Shown one piece after another: positions 8,531 to 17,897 of a DNA stretch of 64,000 nt. The notes below the pieces were generated by a model, which was given only the letters and a program-made list of their open reading frames with translations, was not told the origin of the DNA and did not search any database. How positions within the stretch are numbered: the first letter of the stretch is position 1; each line of letters starts with the position of its first letter. Location of the stretch: the NCBI GenBank assembly GCA_024397875.1, contig CP073344.1, positions 124,001 through 188,000 on the forward strand, in the 5' to 3' direction. Made by a program: the position numbers and the translations under genes. Source of the stretch: Amphritea atlantica. GTDB taxonomy: Bacteria > Pseudomonadota > Gammaproteobacteria > Pseudomonadales > Balneatricaceae.

Positions 8531-11386
8531 ATGTTGTCCAGTTTCAAGTTTAAAATTATCGCCCTGATTGTGGCAGTTCTGATCTGTACTGCAGCCGGCG
8601 TGATGTATTTCACCCAGCGGGATGTGGGACAGGCTATGCAGGTTGCTGAGCAGAAATCTGCCCGTAACGTGCTGCAGCTGGCTGATCTGAATATCCGTGC
8701 CGGCTATGAACAGCTGATCAGCGAAAAGGTGGATATTCTCAGTAAAATTAAAGCGGATATGCGCCAGCTCACGCGCCTTGGGCAAACCGTTCTTGATAGC
8801 TATGCAGCGGTATCGGCGCAAGGATTACTCTCCGAGGCGGCCGCGAAAGAGGTGGCTCGTCAATGGCTTTCCGATGTCGATTTTAATAATGGTGATCTGA
8901 TCCTGTTTGGTGCGGATGGGGTTATCGTTGGCTCGACAGACGCTAAGCTTACCGATACTTCAATCGCCGGTCTGCGAGATCTTAAGGGGCGACAATTACA
9001 TCAGGCGATGCGTTTTGATCAGCTGAAGTCTGAGGGGGACAACGGAATCTTTTTCTGGCATAAGCCTGGTGAACCGGAAGGGGGACGCTATATGGGCTAT
9101 TTTCTCCCCTTGGAAAACTGGGGCTGGACGATGGGGATCATTGTCAGTTTTGCTGATGTCGAGGAGGAAAGTCAGAAACAGATGAACCGTATTGTCGATG
9201 CTTTGCGTCTGACTTTCAATAAGCTTCAGGTTGCAGAAACGGGCTACGCGATTCTGTTCAGCGGTGACCGTAAGATATTGATAGAGCCTCCCCGGCAGCG
9301 CTTGAGTGATACGATTACAACGGACGATCTGGATTGGAACAAAGCGGGTGTGCTGGAGCAGATTATTACCGCATATCAACGGGGTGAAAATTCTGTTGGT
9401 CACGATAGCGCCTTTACTGGCGGGCGCGAGGTGCAGATATTTTTCAGTTATTTTAAGGCGTTTGACTGGTACTCGGCTGTGGTTGTGCCGGTGTCTGAAA
9501 TTGCAGCGCCGGGCCGGGCGGTTGTGGCTCAGCAAAGTCTGATTATCGGGTTGATCTTTCTGGCCGGTATCAGTGCTGCGTTTATTCTTGTCTATCGGAT
9601 GGCGACACCTCTTAATATATTGGCGTCCTATGCTAAATCGCTACCTGATCAGGATTTTATTCGTTCAGGAGAACAGCACCAGAAAATTCTCAACCTGGCC
9701 CGGGATAAACCGGATGAGATCGGCCGCCTTGCCGAGTCATTCCTGTTTATGGAGAAAGCGATCAGATCCACTATTCAGCAGGTGCATAAAGAGAAAGAGA
9801 TTGCGATCAGTGCCAGTAAAGCAAAAAGTGAATTTCTGGCCATCATGAGTCATGAAATTCGTACCCCGATGAATGGTGTGTTGGGTATGACCGATCTGGT
9901 TCTGGATACTGATCTGAGCAATGAACAGCGTCGGTTTATGCAGATGATCCGGTACTCCGGGGAAGGGTTGCTGGATATCATCAACGATATTCTGGATTTT
10001 TCGAAGATTGAAGCGGGTAAGTTACAACTGGATTATCGGCCACTGAATCTGGCTGAGTTAATTCAGACTCAGGTCTCAATTCTTAAGCTGCAGGCGCAAA
10101 AGAAGGGGTTGCAACTGACCTGTAATCTGCCAGCTGAATTCAATATTGTTGTTCTGGGGGATCCTGTACGGCTGCGACAGGTACTGACCAATCTGATCGG
10201 TAATGCGATTAAATTTACCCGTGAGGGCTCAATTGATGTGACTGCGGTTCTGTTCGAAGAGACCGAAGAGAACCTCTCCTTTCAGGTTCGCGTCGCGGAT
10301 ACTGGCGTGGGGATATCGCCTGAACATCAGAGTGTTATTTTTGATTCCTTTGCTCAGGCTGATAGTACCACTACCCGAAACTATGGCGGGACGGGACTTG
10401 GGCTGGCGATTTCTCGTCAGTTGATTGAGATGATGGGGGGCTTGATCGACTTTTCCAGCGAACCAGACCAGGGGACGACTTTCTGGTTTGGTCTGACATT
10501 GATCAAAACCGATGAACAGCCCGAGTCGGAAATTGAAGACTTTCATACGTCATCAGAGGCGGCCACCATAGAGGGGCACATTCTGTTGGTGGAGGATCAT
10601 CCTGTTAATCAGGAGTATGCGCTGCAGGCACTCAAAGGGCTGGGAGTCAGAGTCGACCTTGCCGCAAATGGTGTTCAGGCGTTGAAAATGATCAGTGAGA
10701 AAGACTATCAGTTGGTGTTGATGGATTGTCAGATGCCAGAGATGGATGGTTATCAGGCGACCGCCGAGATTCGCAAACGGGAACAGGCTGAGCAACGACC
10801 ACGTCTGCCTATCATCGCGCTGACTGCCAATGCGATGGCCGATGACCGGCAGCGATGTCTGCAAGCGGGTATGGATGATTATCTGGCCAAGCCGTTTGAT
10901 AAAAAGCAGATCGCACATGTTCTCAGACACTGGCTGCCTCTGGGTGAGTCGGGTGACAGTGGAACCATGCCGGATGACAGGGTCAGAGAAGATCGTCAGA
11001 GCGATACAAACTTCCACCTCGACAAAGAGGTCATTGATGAGAGTGTTATTTCGCAATTGATTGAAATGGATGCCAATGGTGCCTTTCTGCGCAAAATTAT
11101 TGATGCCTACCTGGAGAAATCACCTGATGACCTTAAACGCCTGAAGCAGGCGATGGCAGAGCAGGATGCACAAGCGCTCAGAGTTGCCGCCCATAGCTTC
11201 AAATCGAGTAGTTATAATCTTGGGGCGATGACTCTGGCGGAACTATGTAAAACCTTAGAGCAGATTGGCAGGGACGGGGTACTGGAACAGGCCGCCGCAT
11301 TATTGACAGAGATTGAAGCTGAATATCACCGGGCCCGGCAAATATTAGTGACGATCAGGAACACGGAGAGTGAATATGTCGGGTGA
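8531..11386 (+). CDS. Hybrid sensor histidine kinase (Cache-HAMP-HisKA-HATPase-REC-HPt)
   Basis: Inner-membrane hybrid kinase of 951 residues. Helix 1 spans about residues 7-27, a large periplasmic double-Cache-like sensor region runs to about 335, and helix 2 ([19 protein letters not shown]) is near 337-357. HAMP follows, then HisKA with the phospho-acceptor in [15 protein letters not shown] (about residue 441). The ATPase domain is intact, with N-box [10 protein letters not shown]1 DTGVGIS and G2 [11 protein letters not shown]. The receiver has its Asp in [12 protein letters not shown], and the C-terminal HPt has its His in [11 protein letters not shown] (residue 888). This is a full BarA/ArcB-type internal phosphorelay. 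The upstream binding proteins are candidate periplasmic partners, as LuxP is for LuxQ. The next gene, a receiver-GGDEF-EAL protein whose start overlaps this stop, is the obvious output. Confidence 0.93.
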   Translation: MLSSFKFKIIALIVAVLICTAAGVMYFTQRDVGQAMQVAEQKSARNVLQLADLNIRAGYEQLISEKVDILSKIKADMRQLTRLGQTVLDSYAAVSAQGLLSEAAAKEVARQWLSDVDFNNGDLILFGADGVIVGSTDAKLTDTSIAGLRDLKGRQLHQAMRFDQLKSEGDNGIFFWHKPGEPEGGRYMGYFLPLENWGWTMGIIVSFADVEEESQKQMNRIVDALRLTFNKLQVAETGYAILFSGDRKILIEPPRQRLSDTITTDDLDWNKAGVLEQIITAYQRGENSVGHDSAFTGGREVQIFFSYFKAFDWYSAVVVPVSEIAAPGRAVVAQQSLIIGLIFLAGISAAFILVYRMATPLNILASYAKSLPDQDFIRSGEQHQKILNLARDKPDEIGRLAESFLFMEKAIRSTIQQVHKEKEIAISASKAKSEFLAIMSHEIRTPMNGVLGMTDLVLDTDLSNEQRRFMQMIRYSGEGLLDIINDILDFSKIEAGKLQLDYRPLNLAELIQTQVSILKLQAQKKGLQLTCNLPAEFNIVVLGDPVRLRQVLTNLIGNAIKFTREGSIDVTAVLFEETEENLSFQVRVADTGVGISPEHQSVIFDSFAQADSTTTRNYGGTGLGLAISRQLIEMMGGLIDFSSEPDQGTTFWFGLTLIKTDEQPESEIEDFHTSSEAATIEGHILLVEDHPVNQEYALQALKGLGVRVDLAANGVQALKMISEKDYQLVLMDCQMPEMDGYQATAEIRKREQAEQRPRLPIIALTANAMADDRQRCLQAGMDDYLAKPFDKKQIAHVLRHWLPLGESGDSGTMPDDRVREDRQSDTNFHLDKEVIDESVISQLIEMDANGAFLRKIIDAYLEKSPDDLKRLKQAMAEQDAQALRVAAHSFKSSSYNLGAMTLAELCKTLEQIGRDGVLEQAAALLTEIEAEYHRARQILVTIRNTESEYVG

Positions 11387-13604
11387 GATAGATAGCAAAC
11401 CTGCGGCCTACCGGGTGCTGGTGGTTGATGATGATCTGACAGCCCGGATTCTGGCCAGTCACTCTCTTGAGCAGGAGGGGTTTGAAGTACTGCTGGCGGA
11501 TAATGGTGTGATTGCCCTGCAGGCCTTTCAGGAGGCGCAGCCGGATATTGTGCTGATGGATGTTGAGATGCCGGGGCTGAATGGGTTTGATGTCTGTCGC
11601 CAGCTGCGCAATATGCCCTGTGGGAAACTGGTGCCGATCCTGATGGCAACGGGCCAGGATGATATTGACTCTGTTCGTGAGGCTTATGCCGCCGGAGCCA
11701 CTGATTTTGTCACCAAACCCTTTAACTGGAAAATTCTGGGGCACCGTCTCAATTATATGATCCGGGCCAGCAACACCACTGAACAGCTGCGTCAGTTGCA
11801 AAAGAGTGAAACGCGGCTGGGGAATGCCCAGCGTATTGCCCGGCTGGGTAACTGGGAATGGCATCTGAATAGTGGCGAAGTCTACTGGTCTGATCAGTTT
11901 TATCAGTTGCTCGGAGGTAAGCGGGGGCTTACTCATGCGGGTCTTCGCACCTTTCTGCGCTGTGTTCCCGCTAATGAAAGGCCGCAGATGCGGCACTGGC
12001 TTGAACAGCTACTGAACTGTCGCTACTCCGGTTTTATGTCGGGTATCAATCACAGTATCGGCCTGCCGGGGCGGAATGCTAAGAGCGTCCAGCATCAGGC
12101 AGAGGTTTTTTGTGATGAGCAGGGCAATACAACAATTATTGCCGGCACCATGCTGGATGTTTCTGAATTGAAACAGGCTCAGGATCAGGTGCTGAGACTG
12201 GCGCGGTTTGACAGTCTGACGGGCCTTTCAAACCGGAGTGTATTCTGTGACCGGGTGCAGTTGGCAATTGATCAGGCGGATCGCAAAGGCTGCCTGGGGG
12301 CTGTGCTGTTTCTTGATCTGGATAATTTTAAGCGGATTAACGATACATTTGGTCACGGTATTGGTGATCTGCTATTGCAGGAAGTGGCGCGCCGGTTGAC
12401 GGACAGTGTCCGTACTACCGATCGGGTTGGCAGTCATTCAGATCAGCCCGGTCTGTATGCTACAGACACTGACCTGCCGGTGGTCACTGAGGGGGGGCCG
12501 CCTCCGCTGGTAGCCCGGTTTGGTGGTGATGAGTTCACTGTTTTGTTGCCTGAAATTAATCAGATCCGCGATGCTGAGAATGTTGCCCGCCGGATTCTTG
12601 AATCGATCGGTTTGTCGATTGATCTTGCCGGTCATGAAGTGGTCATTACCCCGAGCATCGGGATCGCTATTTTCCCTCATCATGGCGAAGATGTAGACAG
12701 CCTGATGAAAAACGTTGATGCCGCGATGTATTATGTCAAACATGCTGGCAAAAATGGTTATGAGCTGTTCGTTAAATCGATGAATGTCGTCGCTAAGCGC
12801 CGTCTGGAACTGGAAAGTCATCTGCGTCATGCCATTGCCGAGAATGAGCTGTCGCTGAACTATCAGCCTCAGGTCGCGATGAGCAGCGGCAAAATAGTCG
12901 GTGTTGAGGCGCTGCTGCGCTGGAACAGTAGGCAACTGGGCTTTGTCTCACCGGTTGAATTTATTCCGATCGCAGAAGAAACCGGATTGATTGCACCCAT
13001 CGGTGAATGGGTCATACGAGAGGCGTGTCGGCAAACCCGACAGTGGCAGCTTCAGGGGTTGCCGCAAATCAGGGTTGCGGTTAACCTTTCGGTACGTCAG
13101 TTTGCCCGGCAAAACCTGGAAAAACTGGTTAATCAGGTGCTGTTGGATACCGGTCTGCCGGTCGACTGTCTGGAACTTGAAATCACCGAAAATATGCTGA
13201 TGGATGATGTTGAAGGGTCGGTAGAAACCCTGCATCGCTTAAAGGCTTTGGGGGTTCAGCTGGCGATTGATGATTTCGGCACCGGCTATTCCAGTCTGAG
13301 TTATCTGAAACGCTTTCCCATCGATCGATTGAAGGTAGATCGTTCATTTATAACTCATGTGACTACGGACCCGGGCGATGCCTCAGTGACTCAGGCAATT
13401 ATTGCTGTGGCCCATAATCTCGGGCTGAGTGTTACTGCGGAAGGGGTTGAGGAGGTGTCTCAGCTTAAATTTCTGCAGCAGCATGCGTGTGAAGAGGTGC
13501 AGGGTTTTTTGTTTAGCCGTCCGCTGATCGCTGACGACCTGGCTGAACTGCTCGTTACCAATGATGGCTTCATAACGCTCCCGGCGGATCTCAATTCTGA
13601 CTAA
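11376..13604 (+). CDS. Response regulator with PAS-like, GGDEF and EAL domains
   Basis: Cytosolic regulator of cyclic di-GMP, 742 residues from ATG 11376. That start has a GGAGAG ribosome site at 6 nt; a GTG at 11370 is too close to it. The order is an N-terminal receiver (Asp in [14 protein letters not shown]), a PAS-like segment (residues about 150-260), GGDEF and EAL. Both catalytic domains look intact: [13 protein letters not shown], and EAL with [41 protein letters not shown] and AEGVEE. Whether it nets synthesis or hydrolysis cannot be told from sequence. A low-complexity insertion of about 28 residues separates the RTTD I-site from GGDEF; normally the gap is five. The start lies inside the kinase gene, so the two are probably co-translated and the receiver is likely fed by that kinase. 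Confidence 0.92.
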   Translation: MSGEIDSKPAAYRVLVVDDDLTARILASHSLEQEGFEVLLADNGVIALQAFQEAQPDIVLMDVEMPGLNGFDVCRQLRNMPCGKLVPILMATGQDDIDSVREAYAAGATDFVTKPFNWKILGHRLNYMIRASNTTEQLRQLQKSETRLGNAQRIARLGNWEWHLNSGEVYWSDQFYQLLGGKRGLTHAGLRTFLRCVPANERPQMRHWLEQLLNCRYSGFMSGINHSIGLPGRNAKSVQHQAEVFCDEQGNTTIIAGTMLDVSELKQAQDQVLRLARFDSLTGLSNRSVFCDRVQLAIDQADRKGCLGAVLFLDLDNFKRINDTFGHGIGDLLLQEVARRLTDSVRTTDRVGSHSDQPGLYATDTDLPVVTEGGPPPLVARFGGDEFTVLLPEINQIRDAENVARRILESIGLSIDLAGHEVVITPSIGIAIFPHHGEDVDSLMKNVDAAMYYVKHAGKNGYELFVKSMNVVAKRRLELESHLRHAIAENELSLNYQPQVAMSSGKIVGVEALLRWNSRQLGFVSPVEFIPIAEETGLIAPIGEWVIREACRQTRQWQLQGLPQIRVAVNLSVRQFARQNLEKLVNQVLLDTGLPVDCLELEITENMLMDDVEGSVETLHRLKALGVQLAIDDFGTGYSSLSYLKRFPIDRLKVDRSFITHVTTDPGDASVTQAIIAVAHNLGLSVTAEGVEEVSQLKFLQQHACEEVQGFLFSRPLIADDLAELLVTNDGFITLPADLNSD

Positions 13605-13711
13605 TCTCTGCGCACAGTTCTCAACAGAGTTCTTAGCACAGTGGGGTGCGAGCAGGTTATTCCAGGCATCCCTGCTGATGGGTGAATATCTGCTCCACTA
13701 TTAAGAATATT

Positions 13712-13735
13712 ATCGCTGCAGAAGCGATTTTCTTG
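13712..13735 (+). terminator. Possible weak terminator after the c-di-GMP operon
   Basis: Short hairpin ATCGCT-gcaga-AGCGAT followed by TTTTCTT, about 110 nt after the EAL gene. Six base pairs only, so efficiency is doubtful. Confidence 0.35.
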
Positions 13736-13769
13736 TCATTTTCCCTTTAATTACCTGTATGTATTCTTT

Positions 13770-13802
13770 TTTAAGCTTCATTTAAGTTAGCCCGTCTAAA
13801 CT
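13770..13802 (+). promoter_or_regulatory. PmrA-like direct repeat and -10 element before the PepSY/two-component operon
   Basis: TTTAAG at 13770-13775 and again at 13781-13786 are separated by exactly five bases, fitting the YTTAAK-N5-YTTAAK box of PmrA/BasR-type OmpR-family regulators. A possible -10 element (TAAACT, 13797-13802) lies 10 nt downstream, so a bound regulator would sit over the -35 region as at PmrA-activated promoters. Autoregulation by the regulator at 14155 is inferred. Confidence 0.5.
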
Positions 13803-13834
13803 ATGGGTTACATTGAGAAAGCAAAAAGACAGAT

Positions 13835-14149
13835 ATGCCATACCCCTTTAAAACAGTGTTTGCGTTTGTCATATTTCTACGCGTCTGCGCTGTTTACGCT
13901 GACCCGCAGGATATGGTTGATCCTGATTATGCGGCTGAACTGGTTTCACAGGGGAAGATTGTCTCGCTTGATCAGCTGTTGGCAATGAATCAAGTGCTCA
14001 CCCGGGGGCGTATGCTGGACCTTGAGCTGGAGCAGAACGATGACGTTTTTACCTATGAAGTCGAAGTGCTTCATACGGATGGCCATGTCAGTGAGTACGA
14101 GTTTGATGCGGTGACCGGTAAACTGTTACAGGAATCCTTCGGAGAGTAA
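13835..14149 (+). CDS. Small periplasmic PepSY-domain protein
   Basis: A 104-residue secreted protein with an N-terminal signal peptide (hydrophobic TVFAFVIFLRVCAVYA, cut before DPQDM). It has one PepSY-like repeat at the C-terminus: FTYEVEVLHTDGHVSEYEFD followed by AVTGKLLQE. Such small PepSY proteins often sit beside OmpR/EnvZ-type systems and are thought to modulate the sensor or bind periplasmic ligands. Here it is six bases before the response regulator. The ribosome-binding site is weak (AAAAAGACAG). Confidence 0.75.
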   Translation: MPYPFKTVFAFVIFLRVCAVYADPQDMVDPDYAAELVSQGKIVSLDQLLAMNQVLTRGRMLDLELEQNDDVFTYEVEVLHTDGHVSEYEFDAVTGKLLQESFGE

Positions 14150-14154
14150 TCCTT

Positions 14155-14829
14155 ATGCGAGTTCTGGTGATAGAGGATGATGTCAGATTGGTGGAGGAGC
14201 TTCGTAGCCAGCTACAAAAAAATGGTTATATTGTTGATATCTCATCTGATGGTGTTGAAGGCGCCTTTTTTATCCGGGAAATAAGTTTTGATGTGATTAT
14301 TCTCGATCTTGGTCTGCCACAAAAACCGGGACTTGAAGTGCTGCAGGAGATGCGTGCTGAGCAGATTGATACGCCGGTTTTGATACTGACAGCCCGGGAC
14401 AGCTGGCAGGAACGGGTGGATGGTCTTAAAGCCGGCGCTGATGACTATCTGGGAAAGCCTTTCTTTATGGAGGAACTGATGGCTCGTCTGGAAGCGTTGG
14501 TGCGCAGGCGTTATGGTCAGACCTCACAGCAACTGGAATATGCCGGGATTAAGCTTGATCTCGATACTCAGATCGCTCGCAGCCAGAAAGGCGATGAGTT
14601 CCAGTTAACGGGTATTGAGTTTCGCCTGCTTCGATATTTGTTGATGAATCCGGGCCGTTTAGTCAGTAAGACGATTCTCTCTGAACATGTCTATGAGGAA
14701 GAGCAGGTTCGCGATAGCAATGTCATCGAAGTCTATATCAATCGTTTACGCCAGCGATTTGGTAAAGAGTTTATTAAAACGCGTAGAGGGCAGGGCTACT
14801 GCCTGCAGGCAGAGAGGAATGACTCGTGA
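14155..14829 (+). CDS. OmpR/PmrA-family response regulator
   Basis: DNA-binding response regulator of 224 residues: receiver domain (acidic pair EDD at residues 7-9, phospho-Asp in DVIILDLGLPQKPG, Lys in YLGKPF) and winged-helix domain (FRLLRYLLMNPGRLVSK; SNVIEVYINRLRQRF). It belongs to the PmrA/QseB-like subgroup by its short LGLPQ motif and small size. The 3' end overlaps the kinase GTG start by 4 nt. The direct repeat at 13770 is its most likely target. Confidence 0.93.
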   Translation: MRVLVIEDDVRLVEELRSQLQKNGYIVDISSDGVEGAFFIREISFDVIILDLGLPQKPGLEVLQEMRAEQIDTPVLILTARDSWQERVDGLKAGADDYLGKPFFMEELMARLEALVRRRYGQTSQQLEYAGIKLDLDTQIARSQKGDEFQLTGIEFRLLRYLLMNPGRLVSKTILSEHVYEEEQVRDSNVIEVYINRLRQRFGKEFIKTRRGQGYCLQAERNDS

Positions 14830-16208
14830 GTACAGTGAGGCCATCCTTGGAGCGGAAGATCCGACGGGGACTTATTGTCTTGGTAGTCCCGGCTTTTACT
14901 CTGCTGTTGTTGTTGATGCATACCGGGATCAATCGTATTACCAGTGAATATATTGGCTCAAGATTGAAAAATGATGTTGAAAATATCATCACTGAACTGA
15001 AATGGTCGGATGGACGCTGGCAGATTAATGACAGCAAAGTTTCTGAAGTTTTTAACCGGGTACGATCCGGTCATTATTATATCGTCCGTTGGGAGGGGGG
15101 AGAGTTGCGCTCCCGCAGCCTTTGGGATATCCGACCGGGTGTCGATCTGCTTCCCCCGGGTGGCCAGGCTCAATCACAGACTGATGGTCTTGGTGATGAA
15201 TACTGGCAGATATGGCGACAGGGTATACGTAAACATAATCAGGATGTAACCATATGGGTGGCTGAGGATATCAGTGCATTTATTGCCCGTCAGAATGAAT
15301 ATGAGTATTACCTGCTAACTGTTCTGGTTGCTCTGGCCCTGTTAATCATCTTCTTGCAGCGCAGTATACTGCACTGGGGCTTTGCCAGCCTGAAGCCACT
15401 GCAAACTGCTCTGCTCAGGGGGAAAGTGTGTGGAGCTGTGCGCCTTCCGAAAGCTATTCCTGAAGAAATTATGCCGCTGGCTGATGCGATTGAACGACTG
15501 GTTGACCGTTCTGGAAAGCAGCTGAGTCGTTCCAGAACAGCGACCGGCAATCTGGCTCATGAGTTGAAACTCCCTTTACAGCATCTGCAAATACTGTCTC
15601 AAGCGGCCGAAGTCGAAGATAACCGTGAGAGTCTGAAGCAGATCTATATGCAGCTGCAGCGTCGTATTGAGGGGGAGTTACGGCGTGCAAAAATTTCAGG
15701 ATCACCTAATCCTGGTGAGTTATTTAATCCCGGGGAAGAACTGCCCTATCTGGTTCAGTTATTAAATCGCAAACGTAACCGGGATAACCCGATAGCGCTG
15801 GTTCAGGATGTGCCTGAGTTTGCTGTTCCGTTTGATCGTGATGATATGTTGGAACTTGTGGGTAATCTTCTCGACAACGCCTGGCGTTATGCCCGCTCCA
15901 GAGTGCAGCTAAGTATCAGAGATAACCATGATGAAGGCTGGACCATTATTGTTAGTGATGATGGTCCGGGTATCCCCCCGGATAGAATCGAAAAAATGTG
16001 TTTAAGAGGAACCCGTGTCGATGAGCAGGGGGAAGGTAATTATGGTCTGGGGCTGTCGATCTGTCAGGCTGTTGTGAGTAGTTATGGTGGTCAGATGCGT
16101 TTGCATACCGCCAGCTCAGGAGGCCTGCAAGTGATTATTGATATACCGCAATCCGGAAAAGAATCCATTGACGAAGGAAGAAACGATGAGACAGAAGCAT
16201 ATAGCTAA
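14826..16208 (+). CDS. Sensor histidine kinase paired with the PmrA-like regulator
   Basis: Inner-membrane kinase, 460 residues, GTG start in the GTGA overlap. Two membrane helices flank a periplasmic domain of about 125 residues (helix 1 LIVLVVPAFTLLLLLM, helix 2 LLTVLVALALLIIFL). A HAMP-like linker follows, then the His box TGNLAHELKLPLQHLQ and an ATPase domain with NLLDNAWRYA, DDGPGIPP and YGLGLSICQAV. This resembles the PhoQ/QseC type in layout. The periplasmic domain lacks an obvious acidic iron-binding ExxE cluster. The signal is unknown; the PepSY protein and the periplasmic protein at 16186 are candidate accessory sensors. Confidence 0.92.
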   Translation: MSTVRPSLERKIRRGLIVLVVPAFTLLLLLMHTGINRITSEYIGSRLKNDVENIITELKWSDGRWQINDSKVSEVFNRVRSGHYYIVRWEGGELRSRSLWDIRPGVDLLPPGGQAQSQTDGLGDEYWQIWRQGIRKHNQDVTIWVAEDISAFIARQNEYEYYLLTVLVALALLIIFLQRSILHWGFASLKPLQTALLRGKVCGAVRLPKAIPEEIMPLADAIERLVDRSGKQLSRSRTATGNLAHELKLPLQHLQILSQAAEVEDNRESLKQIYMQLQRRIEGELRRAKISGSPNPGELFNPGEELPYLVQLLNRKRNRDNPIALVQDVPEFAVPFDRDDMLELVGNLLDNAWRYARSRVQLSIRDNHDEGWTIIVSDDGPGIPPDRIEKMCLRGTRVDEQGEGNYGLGLSICQAVVSSYGGQMRLHTASSGGLQVIIDIPQSGKESIDEGRNDETEAYS

Positions 16209-16830
16209 AATGGCTGCACTCCTGATTTTTGTTCCAGCCATTAGCATGGCTGAAATCAAGCCGGGTAGTGTCGTGATTTACTCCGATGGTGATGTAGAAA
16301 AATTGTTGGTAACGAATAAAGAATGGAGTCTTTGGGAAGATCAGCGTAAGCGTCAATATAAGCGTTCCTATCTGCCATATTTCCCCGTGTTGGAATACCG
16401 GCGCTTTGGTGAACAGCTCAGCGGTTATGATCAGTTTGTGCCTGATTTGGGTAAGGTAGAACTAAGACCCTTCAGTGACCGTGAATCAGTTCGGTTTGAT
16501 TTGACCCGCAAGGATTTGCAGAGCGGTATTAAAAAAAGATCATGGCGTTGCAGCTATGCCGGGAGTGGAAATTTCTCGCTGAGTAAAATGCAGCAACTGA
16601 GTACCTATGAATACAGTTGCCTGCGGGTGGTTGTGAATAAGCGCTACATTGAACAAATCCGTGAGCAGCTTCTGCTGTCCTGGTCACCGGAACTGAGGCT
16701 GGTCGTGAAACAGATAAAGATCGATCGTTATGGCAAAGAGAGACAGATTGAGGTCGAGCGGATTCTCCCGCCAGAACGTGCCACAGCGAAGCGAATTTCC
16801 CGTACTGTCTACAGGATTACATCAGGGTGA
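16186..16830 (+). CDS. Secreted protein of unknown function
   Basis: I do not recognise this 214-residue protein. The ATG at 16186 gives a textbook signal peptide (KMAALLIFVPAISMA, cut before EIKPG) and has GAAGGAAG upstream; an in-frame TTG at 16138 would destroy the signal. The mature part is basic and rich in Arg/Lys and Tyr, with two cysteines (WRCSY, EYSCLR) that could form a disulfide in the periplasm. The gene starts inside the kinase gene, so it is co-translated with it. Confidence 0.75.
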   Translation: MRQKHIAKMAALLIFVPAISMAEIKPGSVVIYSDGDVEKLLVTNKEWSLWEDQRKRQYKRSYLPYFPVLEYRRFGEQLSGYDQFVPDLGKVELRPFSDRESVRFDLTRKDLQSGIKKRSWRCSYAGSGNFSLSKMQQLSTYEYSCLRVVVNKRYIEQIREQLLLSWSPELRLVVKQIKIDRYGKERQIEVERILPPERATAKRISRTVYRITSG

Positions 16831-16835
16831 TCGAG

Positions 16836-17897
16836 ATGCAGAAACGAATTGTTCAAGCGAAACGCAGCTACATTACCCGCAATGTAGACCTGTCTGTTGC
16901 AGCGACCCTGGAGCAGGGAAAGCCTCGTTCGGGGGATCTTATTCTGGCCCGGGTTGATCGTGTTCGTCATCATACTCGTCTGGAAAACACCTTTGGACGC
17001 AGGGAGCACCTCTATCCGGGGGATGAGATTATTGTCGCGGTTGCCGATCGTTATGCAACGGGTCAGTTTCATGCTCAGGTGCCGGATCAGCTTGGTGCGT
17101 GTCATCTTGTGGCCGCAGGCGGTATTGCTGCGGAGGTAATACAGCGCAATGCTGGTGTTAAAGGTGCGACTGAAATTACCGCGATTGGGTTGCTGTGTGA
17201 CAGCACGGGTAACCCTCTCAATCTGAGCCAGTTTGCCCCCCTTGATAAGCTGGAAGTCACCCCTGTCACCCTGCAACAGTTGCCGACTCTGCTGGTGATG
17301 GGAAGTGATATGAACAGTGGAAAAACAACCCTGGCCTGTGCCGCAGCAAACGGATTACGGCAGGCGGGTTACCGTATATCTGTTACCAAACTGACGGGTA
17401 CCGGTGCAGGCCCTGATTATTGGCGAATGCTCGATGCTGGTGCTGATCGGGTCGTTGATTTTCTTGATGCAGGCTATCCCTCTACAGTAGGGATGAAGCC
17501 TGCACAGCTTATCTCGATACTGCAGCAGTTTAAAACTGACGCGCTTCAACAGGGAGCCGACATTCTTATCGTTGAGGTGGCGGATGGTGTTCTGCAGCCG
17601 GAAAACCGGGCGCTGCTGGAGAGTACCCGGTTTATTAGCGAGATAAGCGCTGCACTGGTTGCTGCGGATGGTGCTATCGCCGCGACTATGACTGCTCAGA
17701 CGGTATTACATGCAGGCATCAGGGTTCTCGGAATAGGCGGACTCATCTCCCGTTCACCACTAAGCTGCGATGAAGCCCGGGTTAGCCTCGGGTTACCAAT
17801 ACTCGAGTTAAAAGATTTTCATCAGAACAACACTCGTGACTATATTCTTGGCTGTCTGTTTGGGGCTGATAAGTATGTTGCCACCCATTCTTGCTGA
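16836..17897 (+). CDS. P-loop NTPase, DUF1611/DgcN-like
   Basis: Cytosolic nucleotide-binding protein, 353 residues. The second half begins with a Walker A loop, MGSDMNSGKTTLACA, after a beta strand (LPTLLVMG). It continues with KLTGTGAGPDYWRMLDAGA and an acidic strand end ILIVEVADG. That layout fits the DUF1611/DgcN and dethiobiotin-synthetase-like P-loop families. The N-terminal half is a separate domain. ATG 16836 is chosen because GGTGATC, complementary to the 16S anti-Shine-Dalgarno, lies just upstream; a GTG at 16827 is the alternative. DgcN relatives work with an enolase-type racemase, but none is present here, so the role is open. It overlaps the ABC gene by 23 nt. Confidence 0.7.
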   Translation: MQKRIVQAKRSYITRNVDLSVAATLEQGKPRSGDLILARVDRVRHHTRLENTFGRREHLYPGDEIIVAVADRYATGQFHAQVPDQLGACHLVAAGGIAAEVIQRNAGVKGATEITAIGLLCDSTGNPLNLSQFAPLDKLEVTPVTLQQLPTLLVMGSDMNSGKTTLACAAANGLRQAGYRISVTKLTGTGAGPDYWRMLDAGADRVVDFLDAGYPSTVGMKPAQLISILQQFKTDALQQGADILIVEVADGVLQPENRALLESTRFISEISAALVAADGAIAATMTAQTVLHAGIRVLGIGGLISRSPLSCDEARVSLGLPILELKDFHQNNTRDYILGCLFGADKYVATHSC

